Positions 19,236 to 28,202 of a stretch of DNA of 64,000 bases are shown one piece after another. The position numbers and the translations under genes were made by a program. The notes below the pieces were generated by a model. It was not told the DNA's origin. It searched no databases and saw only the letters and a list, made by a program, of their open reading frames with translations. Source of the DNA: Gordonia araii NBRC 100433 (GTDB lineage: Bacteria; Actinomycetota; Actinomycetes; Mycobacteriales; Mycobacteriaceae); assembly GCF_000241265.1 (NCBI RefSeq), contig NZ_BAEE01000068.1, forward strand, positions 62,001 to 126,000. Direction: 5' to 3'. The stretch's first letter is position 1, and the number at the start of each line of letters is the position of its first letter.

Positions 19236-20333
19236 TCACGCCGATGCCGCCCGTCGCACGCGCGCGGTGGTCGCCGGCTCGACTCCGTTCAGCAGCGCGG
19301 CGGCCCGCCACTCGGTCCGCGCCCGAGCATCCGCCACGACCTCGCTTACCCACGCGTGCGCTTGCCCGCGCAGCAGGACGCGCCGACGCAGCGCGACCGC
19401 GCCGGCCGCCACCGCGACGCCGACCAGCACCGCGAGCACCACGGCGGTCCAGCCCGTCATCCACCCCGACAACGAACCCGCGGCCAGACGCCCGACGCCG
19501 AACCCGCTCGAAGCCCCGATCAGCACGATCACCGCGTCCTCCGCGCCCCACGTCCGGCGGGGCCAGCCATGGGCGGGCGGCGCGGTGGGAGGCGGAACCG
19601 GCTCGCCGGACGGGTCGTCGGCGGGCAGCCCGACCAGCGCCGTCGCCCGCAGGTGCGCGGCCTGCTCGGCGACCGCCGCCACCATGCGCTCCTCGAAATC
19701 GGCGGCGGACCAGCGCACCCATCGGACGAACGCGGCGGTATCGGCGGCCCGCAGCGACGCCGCCTCGCGCTGCGCGGCCGAAGCCACCTCGCGAAAGCCG
19801 CTGTGAATCCGCGCGCCGGCCCAGCTGCGCACGGCGGCCGACCCGACGCGCAACCCGGTGAGCCGGTCCGCGGCATCGCGACGGGCCAACTCCGCGCCGG
19901 CGATCGCGTCGGCCTCCGCAACGGCCCACGCGACGAGTTCGCCGAGCCCGGACGCCTCGACATTCCCGTCGGCGGCGATGTCCAGGGCGACGGCGAACAC
20001 CGGCAGCGATCCGTCCGGGTCCACCGCCGACGCCAGCCGCGCCATCCGGGCCGGCCAATCGGGACAGGCTTCGATCCCCACGCCGACCAGCGCCACCTCG
20101 TAAGCGCGCTGCCCGATCGCGCGCAGCTGTGCCGCCACCCCCTCGGCGTCGAATTCACCGCCGTGCACGTCCTCGCCGACGTCGACACAGCACAATCCGA
20201 CGGCCCCCGGCGCCTCGACGTCGAGCGTGAACCCTTCCGCCGTCAACGCGGCGGCCAGCACCGGATCCGGCATCGTCACCGCGATCCGGCCGAAACGCGC
20301 GTGCCTGCGCTCGCGCCGTGCCGATTCCCCCAT
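19236..20333 (-). CDS. Conserved membrane protein, Rv0209-like
   Basis: 365 residues. A mixed alpha/beta N-terminal region (~1-150) is followed by a helical region rich in Ala/Arg (~150-250) and two membrane helices near 275-320, then a short basic helical tail. No catalytic motif is evident, and the paired C-terminal helices only loosely recall dynamin-like stalk proteins. ATG at 20333 is used because GGGGGAGC precedes it; ATG at 20387 is in frame. Divergent from trmB, matching the mycobacterial order. Confidence 0.72.
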   Translation of the reverse strand: MGESARRERRHARFGRIAVTMPDPVLAAALTAEGFTLDVEAPGAVGLCCVDVGEDVHGGEFDAEGVAAQLRAIGQRAYEVALVGVGIEACPDWPARMARLASAVDPDGSLPVFAVALDIAADGNVEASGLGELVAWAVAEADAIAGAELARRDAADRLTGLRVGSAAVRSWAGARIHSGFREVASAAQREAASLRAADTAAFVRWVRWSAADFEERMVAAVAEQAAHLRATALVGLPADDPSGEPVPPPTAPPAHGWPRRTWGAEDAVIVLIGASSGFGVGRLAAGSLSGWMTGWTAVVLAVLVGVAVAAGAVALRRRVLLRGQAHAWVSEVVADARARTEWRAAALLNGVEPATTARVRRAASA

Positions 20334-20411
20334 GGTCTGGTAGCTCCCCCGATCCGGCCGACCTCCCCGGTAGTCGACGACCACCATGTAATCAGGTGAG
20401 ACGATGGTCGG

Positions 20412-21194
20412 GTGAGCGATACCGTCGATCAGTCCCGGCTCTATCCGCGCGTGACCAGCTTCCGGTTCCGGCGCGGCACCCTGACGCCCGGCCAGCGCCG
20501 GAACTGGGAGAACCTCTGGCCGGAGCTGGGTCGCGACCTGCGCATCGGCCGCGACCCGGACGGGACGGTGACCGAACCGCCCCTGAACGCGGCGGAATGG
20601 TTTGGCCGCGACGCACCGCTGATCCTGGAGATCGGCTCGGGCACCGGCATCTCGACGGCAGCGATGGCGGCCGAGGAACCGGAGTTCGACGTGATCGCCG
20701 TCGAGGTCTACCAACCGGGTCTCGCGCAGCTGGTCGGACTCGTCGACCGCGGCGGACTCACCAATGTCCGGATGATCCGCGGTGACGCGGTCGTCGTGCT
20801 CGACGAGCTGATCGAACCGAAGAGCCTGCTGGGCATCCGCGTCTTCTTCCCCGACCCGTGGCCCAAGGCCCGTCACCACAAGCGGCGGCTGCTGCAGTCG
20901 GGGACGCTGGCGATGATGGCCGAACGGCTCGTCGACGGCGGGGTGCTGCACATCGCGACCGATCACGCCGACTACACCGAGTGGATTCGGGAGCTGCTCG
21001 ACAACCAGGACACCAGCCGTACCCACCTGGTTCCGCTGGCCGCCGGGAGCAGCGCGAGCGGGGCCGATCACGCGCTGGCCACCGAGAGTCCGATCTCGCT
21101 GGCGCGTCCGACCACCAAGTTCGAGGGACGTGCGGCCGACGAGGGCCGCGTCGTCACGGAGTTCATCTACACGCGGGCCGAGGGGGAGAAATGA
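20412..21194 (+). CDS. trmB: tRNA (guanine-N7)-methyltransferase
   Basis: 260 residues. Transfers methyl from SAM to N7 of G46 in the tRNA variable loop. SAM-binding motif EIGSGTGIST, and the TrmB hallmark FFPDPWPKARHHKRR near residue 145. The start is GTG at 20412. The stop overlaps the NYN gene start (ATGA), and mmpL3 follows, the same trio as Rv0208c-Rv0206c. Confidence 0.95.
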   Translation: MSDTVDQSRLYPRVTSFRFRRGTLTPGQRRNWENLWPELGRDLRIGRDPDGTVTEPPLNAAEWFGRDAPLILEIGSGTGISTAAMAAEEPEFDVIAVEVYQPGLAQLVGLVDRGGLTNVRMIRGDAVVVLDELIEPKSLLGIRVFFPDPWPKARHHKRRLLQSGTLAMMAERLVDGGVLHIATDHADYTEWIRELLDNQDTSRTHLVPLAAGSSASGADHALATESPISLARPTTKFEGRAADEGRVVTEFIYTRAEGEK

Positions 21195-21880
21195 GCAGTA
21201 CAGAAGGTTCGGTGGGCGAGATCATCTCCGGTCAGTCCCGCGCCCGTCGCGTGTTGCTCGTCTGGGACGCGCCGAACATGGACATGGGTCTCGGCGCCAT
21301 CATCGGCGGCCGGCCGAATGCCGCTCACCGGCCGCGCTTCGACGCGGTCGGCCGGTGGTTGCTCGGCCGGACCGAGGCGCTGCGCTCCGCCGGCGATTCC
21401 CCGCCCCTGCCCGAGGGGGTATCGACCGCGATCGAGCCCGAGGCGACGGTGTTCACCAACATCAGTCCGGGTAGCGCCGAGGTGGTCCGGCCGTGGGTCG
21501 ACGCGTTGCGCAACGTCGGGTTCGCGGTGTTCGCCAAGCCGAAACTCGCCGACGACACCGATGTCGACCAGGACATGCTCGACCACATCGCCCTACGCCA
21601 CCACACCACCGGGCTGGCCGGTCTGATCGTCGCCTCCGCCGACGGTCAGGCGTTCCGCGAACCGCTGCTCGAACTCGCCGACGACGGCGTGCCGGTGACC
21701 GTGATCGGATTCCGCGAGCACGCCAGCTGGGCGCAAGGGGTCGACAACCTGACCTTCGTCGACCTCGAAGACATCCCCAACGTGTTCCGGGAGCCGCTAC
21801 CGCGGATCTCCCTCGACGCGCTGCCCGACGACGGCGCCTGGCTGCCGCCGTTCCGGCCGCTCAGCTCGCTGTTGCGATAG
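21191..21880 (+). CDS. NYN-domain (PIN-like) protein, Rv0207c-like
   Basis: 229 residues. The NYN fold is seen in VLLVWDAPNMDMGL (first acidic residue in WDAPN), then DTDVDQDMLDHIA and the conserved IVASADGQAF with further Asp. These acidic residues usually bind metal for RNA cleavage. Overlaps trmB (ATGA) and precedes mmpL3 by 156 bp. Probable cytoplasmic RNA-processing nuclease; substrate unknown. Confidence 0.85.
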   Translation: MSSTEGSVGEIISGQSRARRVLLVWDAPNMDMGLGAIIGGRPNAAHRPRFDAVGRWLLGRTEALRSAGDSPPLPEGVSTAIEPEATVFTNISPGSAEVVRPWVDALRNVGFAVFAKPKLADDTDVDQDMLDHIALRHHTTGLAGLIVASADGQAFREPLLELADDGVPVTVIGFREHASWAQGVDNLTFVDLEDIPNVFREPLPRISLDALPDDGAWLPPFRPLSSLLR

Positions 21881-22036
21881 CCCTCACCCTGCGCGGAGCA
21901 GTGTTGCCCTAGTCATAGAAAGGCGCCGAATTTCCGGCCTGCTCAGTTTGCATTCAGGCGTTTCCTGGAAGAATGGGCCGACGTGGGTTCAGCCGGTACG
22001 CGGTCGGAGCCTGCCGGGTAACGAAAGGAACCGAAG

Positions 22037-25000
22037 GTGTTCGGATGGATCGGCGCGTTTGTTCATCGAATGCGGTACACCGTCATCGCCGTCATGGTGG
22101 CGATGATGGCCGGTCTCGGCCTCTACGGCCTTGATCTGCCCAATCACCTGTCGCAGAGCGGCTGGTTCGACCCGGGATCGGAGTCCGTGAAGGGCTCGAT
22201 CATCGCCGATAAGGCGCTGGGCCGCGACCACAAATCCGACATCGTTCTGATGGTGACTCCCCCGGAGGGGCAGAAGATCACCGATATCGAGTTCCAGACG
22301 AAGATGGAGAACTTCGTTCAGGATCTCGTGACGGGCGAGAAGACCAAGCACCTCGTCGGCCGCGACGATCCCGGTATCTATGACCCGTTCAACGCCGGTG
22401 ACGGCAGTCCACTGGCGCGGGAATCCCAGCGTCAGATGCAAGAACGCATGTTCAATCTGGACGAGAACAAGGCGTTCGTCAGCATCGGCGTCGTCGGGCA
22501 CGACGACACGTCGATCCTCAACAACTTCAAAGAACTCAAACCGGCTTTCGACAACATCGGCGAGCGTTTCGACTTACCCGGCGCGAGGTTCGACCTGGCC
22601 GGCCTCCAACCCATCGCCAACTCGATGAGCGAGGGCATGGCGCGCGACATTCATCGCGCCGAGGTCATCGCGCTGCCCGTCGTCGCGATCATGCTCTTCT
22701 TCGTTTTCGGCGGCGTCGTGGCGGCCGCGCTGCCCGTGTTGATCGGTGGTCTCACCATCGCCGGATCGCTGGGCATCATGAAATTCCTGGCGACGGTGAC
22801 CGAGCTGAACATTTTCGCCCAATCGGTGGTCACGCTGATCGGGCTGGGTATCGCGATCGACTACGGCCTGTTCATCGTCAGCCGGTTCCGCGAAGAATTG
22901 GCCGAGGGCTATACGACGAAAGCCGCGGTCCGAAGAACCGTGATGACCGCCGGCCAAACCGTGTGGTTCTCGGCGACGATCATCATCGCGGCGATCGCCT
23001 GTCTGCTGATCTTCCCGCAGGGCTTCCTCAAGTCGGTGGCGTACGGCGCGATCGCGTCGGTGGCCCTTGCCGCTTTCCTGTCGATCACGGTGCTGCCGGC
23101 GATCCTGTCGATCCTCGGCCGCCGCATCGACGCCTTCAGCTTCTCGTTCCTGCGCCGGACCAAGACCAAACAGGAAGTCGAAGACGGCTTCTGGGGCAAG
23201 CTGTCGGGCTGGGTGATGAAGCACCCGCTCAAGACCGCGGTTCCCACCGTGCTGCTGTTGCTCGCATTGATCATTCCATTCGGCAACATCGCGTTCGGCG
23301 GTATCAGCGAGCGGTACCTGCCGCCGGACAACCCGACGCGCCAAGCGCAGGAGGCCTTTGACAAGGCCTTCCCCGCCGCACGTACCGAGGAAGTCAAGAT
23401 CATCGTCCTCTACGACGGCGACACCGCCGACACCGAGGCGCTGAACACGCTGGCCGCCGAGGCGAATGCCCACGACCGCGGGGTTCCGGACGACCAGAAA
23501 TACTTCACCAAAGAGTTCACGATGTCGCCCGACAACGCTGGCGGCGGCGGCAGCTCCGCGTCCTGGGGCGATTCCAGCTATGTGGTCTCGCAGATGGCCG
23601 CCGGTTTGCGGGACCCCTCGCAAACCGACGTGACGGCGGAAGCGGTGAAGTACCTGCGCTCGCTCAAGCAACCCGACGGCATGCGCATGTACATCGCCGG
23701 GACGCCGACGCTGACGCAGGACTCGATGGACGCGATGATGGCCCGATTGCCGCTGATGACGGTGATCCTGGTGCTCGTCACCGGCTTCTTGATGTTCCTC
23801 GCATTCGGGTCGATCGTGCTGCCGATCAAGGCCGCACTCGTCTCGGCGCTCGGTCTGGGTGCGACGCTGGGCATCCTGACGTGGATGTTCGTCGAGGGCC
23901 ACGGCTCCAGCCTGCTGAACTTCACGCCGGGCGCGCTGTTCGCGCCGGTGCTCGTGCTGATCATCGCGATCGTGTACGGCCTCTCCACCGACTACGAGAT
24001 ATTCCTGCTGTCCCGGATGGTCGAGGCGCGGCAGAAGGGGGCGTCGACCACCGAGGCGATCCGTGTCGGTACCGCGCACACCGGCCGCATCATCACCGCC
24101 GCCGCCGCGATCCTCGTCGTTGTGACCGGGGCATTCGCCCTGTCGGAGATCGTGATGATGAAGTACATCGCCTTCGGCATGATCGCGGCGCTGATCCTGG
24201 ACGCGACGATCATCCGCATGTTGCTGGTGCCGTCGACCATGAAACTGCTGGGCGACGATTGCTGGTGGGCGCCGCAGTGGATGCAGACGCTGCAGCGCAA
24301 ACTGGGCCTCGGCGAGACCATCCTCGACGTCGAACCGGATCAGATGGTCGACGCGAACGTCGCAGCCTCACGGTCGATGTCGGCGGGCACCTATATCGCC
24401 AGCGCGCCGACCTCGGCGATCCCCAGCGCGAACTCGACGTCCCGCCGTTCGCGGCGGGTGGCTCCGGCCGCCCCGACCGGGGAGAGTCCCCGGCCGGGTC
24501 CGGCCCCTCAGCAACCGCAGGCGGTCCCGGCGCCACCGCAGCGGCCGAGCGGTCCCGCGGCGCAACAACCGCCGGCCGGACCCCCGGGACAGCCGCAGCA
24601 GCAGCCGGTGACCCCCCGGCAGCGTCCGGCGACGCCGCCGGTCACCCCGCGAGCGAACCCTGCCGTTCCGCAGCAACCGGTGACGCCGCGACCGAGCCCG
24701 GCCGTCGGCGACCAGCCGGTCTCCCCGCGCCAAGCACCGGCGCAGTCTCAACCAGTGACGCCGCCGCCGACTCCGCGTGTCTCCCGTCGGCCGGTGACCC
24801 CGACCCCGACCTCGGAGGACACCCCCGACACCGGCGCTTGGCGCCTGGGCGAAGGCGGCATCCGCTTCGAGGACGCCACGGTGCCCGCGGCACCGCCGTC
24901 GCCGGTCACCCCGCCGATCACGCCCGCGTCGGGATTCGGCCAGGCCGAGGCGGAGTTCGACGACGACGATCAGGACGGCAAGCGCGCGGCGGGCAATCGC

Positions 25001-25066
25001 GGCGATCAGGAGATCAGCGTGCAGGATCTGCTGCGCCGCGCCCGCGACAAGGGCGCGGACGAGTAG
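22037..25066 (+). CDS. mmpL3: MmpL3 trehalose monomycolate flippase (RND/MMPL)
   Basis: 1009 residues. Essential inner-membrane exporter of trehalose monomycolate in mycolic-acid bacteria. Two MMPL repeats: helix 1 then a porter domain, helices 2-6, second porter domain (~415-570), helices 8-12. The proton-relay Asp-Tyr pairs are Asp275/Tyr276 (GIAIDYGLF) and Asp652/Tyr653 (GLSTDYEIF). From about residue 765 the tail is a ~245-residue cytoplasmic region, largely Pro/Thr/Gln-rich with repeated PVTPR motifs. The start is GTG with SD GAAAGGA. Synteny with trmB and the NYN gene supports the name. Confidence 0.95.
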   Translation: MFGWIGAFVHRMRYTVIAVMVAMMAGLGLYGLDLPNHLSQSGWFDPGSESVKGSIIADKALGRDHKSDIVLMVTPPEGQKITDIEFQTKMENFVQDLVTGEKTKHLVGRDDPGIYDPFNAGDGSPLARESQRQMQERMFNLDENKAFVSIGVVGHDDTSILNNFKELKPAFDNIGERFDLPGARFDLAGLQPIANSMSEGMARDIHRAEVIALPVVAIMLFFVFGGVVAAALPVLIGGLTIAGSLGIMKFLATVTELNIFAQSVVTLIGLGIAIDYGLFIVSRFREELAEGYTTKAAVRRTVMTAGQTVWFSATIIIAAIACLLIFPQGFLKSVAYGAIASVALAAFLSITVLPAILSILGRRIDAFSFSFLRRTKTKQEVEDGFWGKLSGWVMKHPLKTAVPTVLLLLALIIPFGNIAFGGISERYLPPDNPTRQAQEAFDKAFPAARTEEVKIIVLYDGDTADTEALNTLAAEANAHDRGVPDDQKYFTKEFTMSPDNAGGGGSSASWGDSSYVVSQMAAGLRDPSQTDVTAEAVKYLRSLKQPDGMRMYIAGTPTLTQDSMDAMMARLPLMTVILVLVTGFLMFLAFGSIVLPIKAALVSALGLGATLGILTWMFVEGHGSSLLNFTPGALFAPVLVLIIAIVYGLSTDYEIFLLSRMVEARQKGASTTEAIRVGTAHTGRIITAAAAILVVVTGAFALSEIVMMKYIAFGMIAALILDATIIRMLLVPSTMKLLGDDCWWAPQWMQTLQRKLGLGETILDVEPDQMVDANVAASRSMSAGTYIASAPTSAIPSANSTSRRSRRVAPAAPTGESPRPGPAPQQPQAVPAPPQRPSGPAAQQPPAGPPGQPQQQPVTPRQRPATPPVTPRANPAVPQQPVTPRPSPAVGDQPVSPRQAPAQSQPVTPPPTPRVSRRPVTPTPTSEDTPDTGAWRLGEGGIRFEDATVPAAPPSPVTPPITPASGFGQAEAEFDDDDQDGKRAAGNRGDQEISVQDLLRRARDKGADE

Positions 25067-25078
25067 CGGTCGGGCCGG

Positions 25079-25732
25079 TCACTCCTCTTCGGGCTCGTCG
25101 AGCCCGTGCTCGATCGCGTAGCGGGCGAGTTCGACCCGGTTCGCCAGCTGCAGTTTGCGCAGCGAGGACTGCACGTGGTTCTCGACCGTGCGGTGACTGA
25201 GGAACAGCTTGGCCGCGATCTGCTTGGCGGTCATCCCCTTGGCCACATACCGCAGCACCTCGGTCTCCCGGGGTGACAGTGCCGGCTTCTCCGGGTCCTC
25301 TCCCCCGGCCGACATCCGGCGGAATTCGCCCAGGACCAATCCGGCCAGTCCCGGGGTGAACACGGCCTGCCCGTCGGCGGTCGCCCGCACACCGGCGATC
25401 ATCTCGTCCCGCGACGCGCTCTTGACCAGGTATCCGGTGGCGCCGGCCTTCACCGCCTCCAGCACGTCGTCACGCTCGTCGGACGCTGACAGCACCAGGA
25501 CATGCGACGACGGCGAGACGGCCAGTACCTGTGCCGTCGCCTCTGCGCCGTTCCCGTCGGGCAGCTGCATGTCCATCAGCACGACGTCGGGCCGCACGGC
25601 GCCGGCCCGGCGCACAGCGGACCCGACGCTGTCTGCGGTGGCGACCACCTCGAATCCCTCGTCGGTGAGGTCGCGCTCGATGCCGTCGCGCCACATCGGG
25701 TGGTCGTCGACGACCATGACTCGGATCGTCAT
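25079..25732 (-). CDS. NarL/LuxR-family response regulator (MacR-like)
   Basis: 217 residues. Receiver domain with phosphoacceptor Asp54 (VLMDMQLPDG) and Lys near 104 (LVKSAS); C-terminal LuxR helix-turn-helix LSPRETEVLRYVAKGMTAKQI. The ATG at 25732 overlaps the kinase stop (ATGA). Convergent with mmpL3, ending 13 bp from its stop. Pairs with the upstream kinase; targets unknown. Confidence 0.9.
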   Translation of the reverse strand: MTIRVMVVDDHPMWRDGIERDLTDEGFEVVATADSVGSAVRRAGAVRPDVVLMDMQLPDGNGAEATAQVLAVSPSSHVLVLSASDERDDVLEAVKAGATGYLVKSASRDEMIAGVRATADGQAVFTPGLAGLVLGEFRRMSAGGEDPEKPALSPRETEVLRYVAKGMTAKQIAAKLFLSHRTVENHVQSSLRKLQLANRVELARYAIEHGLDEPEEE

Positions 25733-26997
25733 CGGTCCTCCTGGTTTCCCCGGTCGAAGTTCTCCGTACCGGCCGGGAGCGATCGCGGCACGATCAGCTC
25801 CCATTCGGTTCCCGCGCCCGGCCGCGAATCCAGTTCGGTGCGGCCGCCGAGCGCCTCGATGCGCCCGATGATGGCCTGCGCGACACCCAGCCGCCCCTCG
25901 TCGGCGGCGGCCTCGAGCCGGCCCGGCTCGATCCCGACACCGTCGTCGCGGATGCTGATCACCAGCTCGTCGCCGAGATCCTCCAGCAGCACGAACGCCC
26001 GCGCCTGCGGGCCGGCGTGCCGCTCGACGTTGTCCAGCGCGTTGCGGACCGCCGCGTCGATCTCGGCACCCACCTGGCCGGCCACCCGAACCGCGTCGCG
26101 CGGGGTGCTGACCAGGACCGCGGACCCGGCGTGCTTGCGCAACAGCTGAACGAGGTCGACGTCGCCGGCCGCGGTGGCCGCGATCCGCTCCCGGTAGGTG
26201 CGGTCCTCCTCGGCCGTATCGGTGAGGAAGCGGCGCAGTTCCTGCTCTTGTTCGCCGGCAAGGTCGGCCAGTGTGGCGGTGTCCCCGCCGATCTCGCGGC
26301 CGCGCCGGGAAATGAGTGCCAGCGCCTGCAGCACGCCGTCGTGGACGTGGCGGGCCAGTCGCTCGCGTTCCTCGGCGGCCGCGGCATAGCGCGCGGCCTG
26401 GGTGAGCAGCTCGTGGTTGCGGCGGGCGCTGGTCGCCGCCCAGCCCACCACCAGACCGAGGAACAGCAGTTGGATCAGCAGTGCGTTGCGCCCGAGGTTC
26501 AGCGAGGCGCTGCCCTTGACCACGACCGAGGAACCCCACACCAGCAGCCCGATCAGACCGCCGCCGCTCGCGCCGCCCAGGATCGCCGCGGAGATCACCG
26601 CGTTGCAGGCCCACAGCGTCGTCGGCCAGGGCTGGTTCTCGGCGATCCACTCCGACGAGGCGACGTACGAGGTCGACAGCATCAGCGCGCAGGTGATCGC
26701 GATCTCGGCACCGACCCACTTCCAGTTGCGGCCGAAACCCACCAGGTAGGCGACTCCGCACGCGACCGTCCACCCGAGGAGGACGGCGAAGAGCAGCGCG
26801 ACCGTGCGCCGGCGGTCCAGGTCGTCGTTGACGGCGAGCTGGAAGCCGACGGTGTACACGACCGACAGCGCGCGGAACACCTGCGCCGCCCGCCACAGCG
26901 GAGCCGAGGCGTCCTCGTCGACGCGCGTCCGCACCTGCGCCAGCCAGGCGCGGCGCACCGCGGCGCGCGAAGAGCCCGTCTCCTCCCGCGGCGTCAT
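25729..26997 (-). CDS. HisKA_3 sensor histidine kinase (MacS-like)
   Basis: 422 residues. Five or six N-terminal membrane helices (~40-190), a coiled linker, the HisKA_3 phosphoacceptor His219 in HVHDGVLQ, then the ATPase with NALDNVERHA and DDGVGI boxes. The membrane-embedded sensor has no large extracellular domain, as expected for a membrane-stress sensor. ATGA overlaps at both ends tie it to the regulator and to the AI-2E-type transporter gene upstream. Confidence 0.9.
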   Translation of the reverse strand: MTPREETGSSRAAVRRAWLAQVRTRVDEDASAPLWRAAQVFRALSVVYTVGFQLAVNDDLDRRRTVALLFAVLLGWTVACGVAYLVGFGRNWKWVGAEIAITCALMLSTSYVASSEWIAENQPWPTTLWACNAVISAAILGGASGGGLIGLLVWGSSVVVKGSASLNLGRNALLIQLLFLGLVVGWAATSARRNHELLTQAARYAAAAEERERLARHVHDGVLQALALISRRGREIGGDTATLADLAGEQEQELRRFLTDTAEEDRTYRERIAATAAGDVDLVQLLRKHAGSAVLVSTPRDAVRVAGQVGAEIDAAVRNALDNVERHAGPQARAFVLLEDLGDELVISIRDDGVGIEPGRLEAAADEGRLGVAQAIIGRIEALGGRTELDSRPGAGTEWELIVPRSLPAGTENFDRGNQEDR

Positions 26998-28148
26998 CGA
27001 CTGTCCCAGGTCGGCGGATCCGGATCGGCGGCGAGCACCACGCCGCGCACCGCGTCCGCCTCACCGTCGTCGACCTGCCGCTGCGCTTCCGGCCACCGCC
27101 GCAGCTCCCTGATCGCCGTATTGGCGAAAGCGATCAGCGGCACCGACAGCAGACCCCCGATGATGCCCGCGAGCACGATGCCCCCGGCGATGCCCAGCAC
27201 GACCGCCACCGGATGCAGTCGCACCGACCGGCCCAGCAGGAACGGCTGCAGCACATGGCTTTCCAGCTGCATGACGGCGACGACGATCGCCAGCGCGATC
27301 AGTGCGGCCAGCCAGCCGTTGGTGATCAGCGCGACGAGTACCGCGACGCCGCCGGTGACCAGGGCGCCGACGATCGGGATGAAGGCACCCAGGAAGACCA
27401 GCGAGCCGAGGGGCAGGGCGAGCGGCACGCCGATGATGGCCAGACCGACGCCGATGCCGACCGCGTCGACCAGCGCCACCGCGACGGTCGCGCGGACGTA
27501 GCCGACGAGGGTGCCGAATCCGGCGTGGCCCGCGGCGAACACCCGCTCCCGGTTGGCGGCGGGGACGAGGTTGGTCAGGAACGCCCAGATCTGGCCGCCG
27601 CCGTACAGGAAGAAGATCATCAGGAACAGGGCCAGCAGCGCTCCGGTGATGATCTCGGTGGCGGTCGTCGCCGTGGCGAGCGCCCCGCTGGTAACCCGCT
27701 CCTGGTTGTGGTTGAGAAAGTCGACGATGTCGGCTCCGACGTTGTCGACCTGCTTCGCGTCGAGGGAGAACGGTCCTTCGACCAGCCACTTCTTCACCGA
27801 GTTGACCGTGCCGGTCACCTGCTGGGTCAACTCGGGAAAGCCCCGGATGAATTCGCGGATGACGAAGGCGAGCACCAGCCCGAGGACGCCGAGGACGGTG
27901 ACCATCGAGGCGACGACGGCTAATGCCCGCGGGACCCCGTGACGATTCAGGAAGTCGACGATCGGCACGAGCATCGCCGTGCCGAGCACCGCGATCGCCA
28001 CCGGAACCAAGACGGTCTTGAAGTGCATGAAGCCCGTGAAAAGCGCGACGACGAGCGCCCCGATCACCAGCAGCCGCCACGACCACGCCGCTGCCGCCCG
28101 GACTCCGGGCGGGACGGGATGCTCGTCGGGATTCGACGTCGTTGCCAC
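26994..28148 (-). CDS. AI-2E/PerM-family membrane transporter (Rv0205-like)
   Basis: 384 residues with about eight helices in the PerM pattern: two N-terminal helices, a soluble insert (~100-160), then the conserved LGAFIPIVGALVTGG segment and a C-terminal helix pair. In mycobacteria the homologue sits beside mmpL3. Here the kinase-regulator pair lies between them, joined to this gene by an ATGA overlap. The start is GTG at 28148. Family substrates are mostly undefined. Confidence 0.85.
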   Translation of the reverse strand: MATTSNPDEHPVPPGVRAAAAWSWRLLVIGALVVALFTGFMHFKTVLVPVAIAVLGTAMLVPIVDFLNRHGVPRALAVVASMVTVLGVLGLVLAFVIREFIRGFPELTQQVTGTVNSVKKWLVEGPFSLDAKQVDNVGADIVDFLNHNQERVTSGALATATTATEIITGALLALFLMIFFLYGGGQIWAFLTNLVPAANRERVFAAGHAGFGTLVGYVRATVAVALVDAVGIGVGLAIIGVPLALPLGSLVFLGAFIPIVGALVTGGVAVLVALITNGWLAALIALAIVVAVMQLESHVLQPFLLGRSVRLHPVAVVLGIAGGIVLAGIIGGLLSVPLIAFANTAIRELRRWPEAQRQVDDGEADAVRGVVLAADPDPPTWDSR

Positions 28149-28202
28149 GGGACCAAGACTAGGCAGGTCGCGGGCATTTCGGGGTTAGGTACCCTGACCG
28201 GC

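Noticed and set aside
21881-22036. Small gene or RNA upstream of mmpL3
   Set aside because: No open frame with an RBS and no clear stem-loop; treated as the promoter and leader region.
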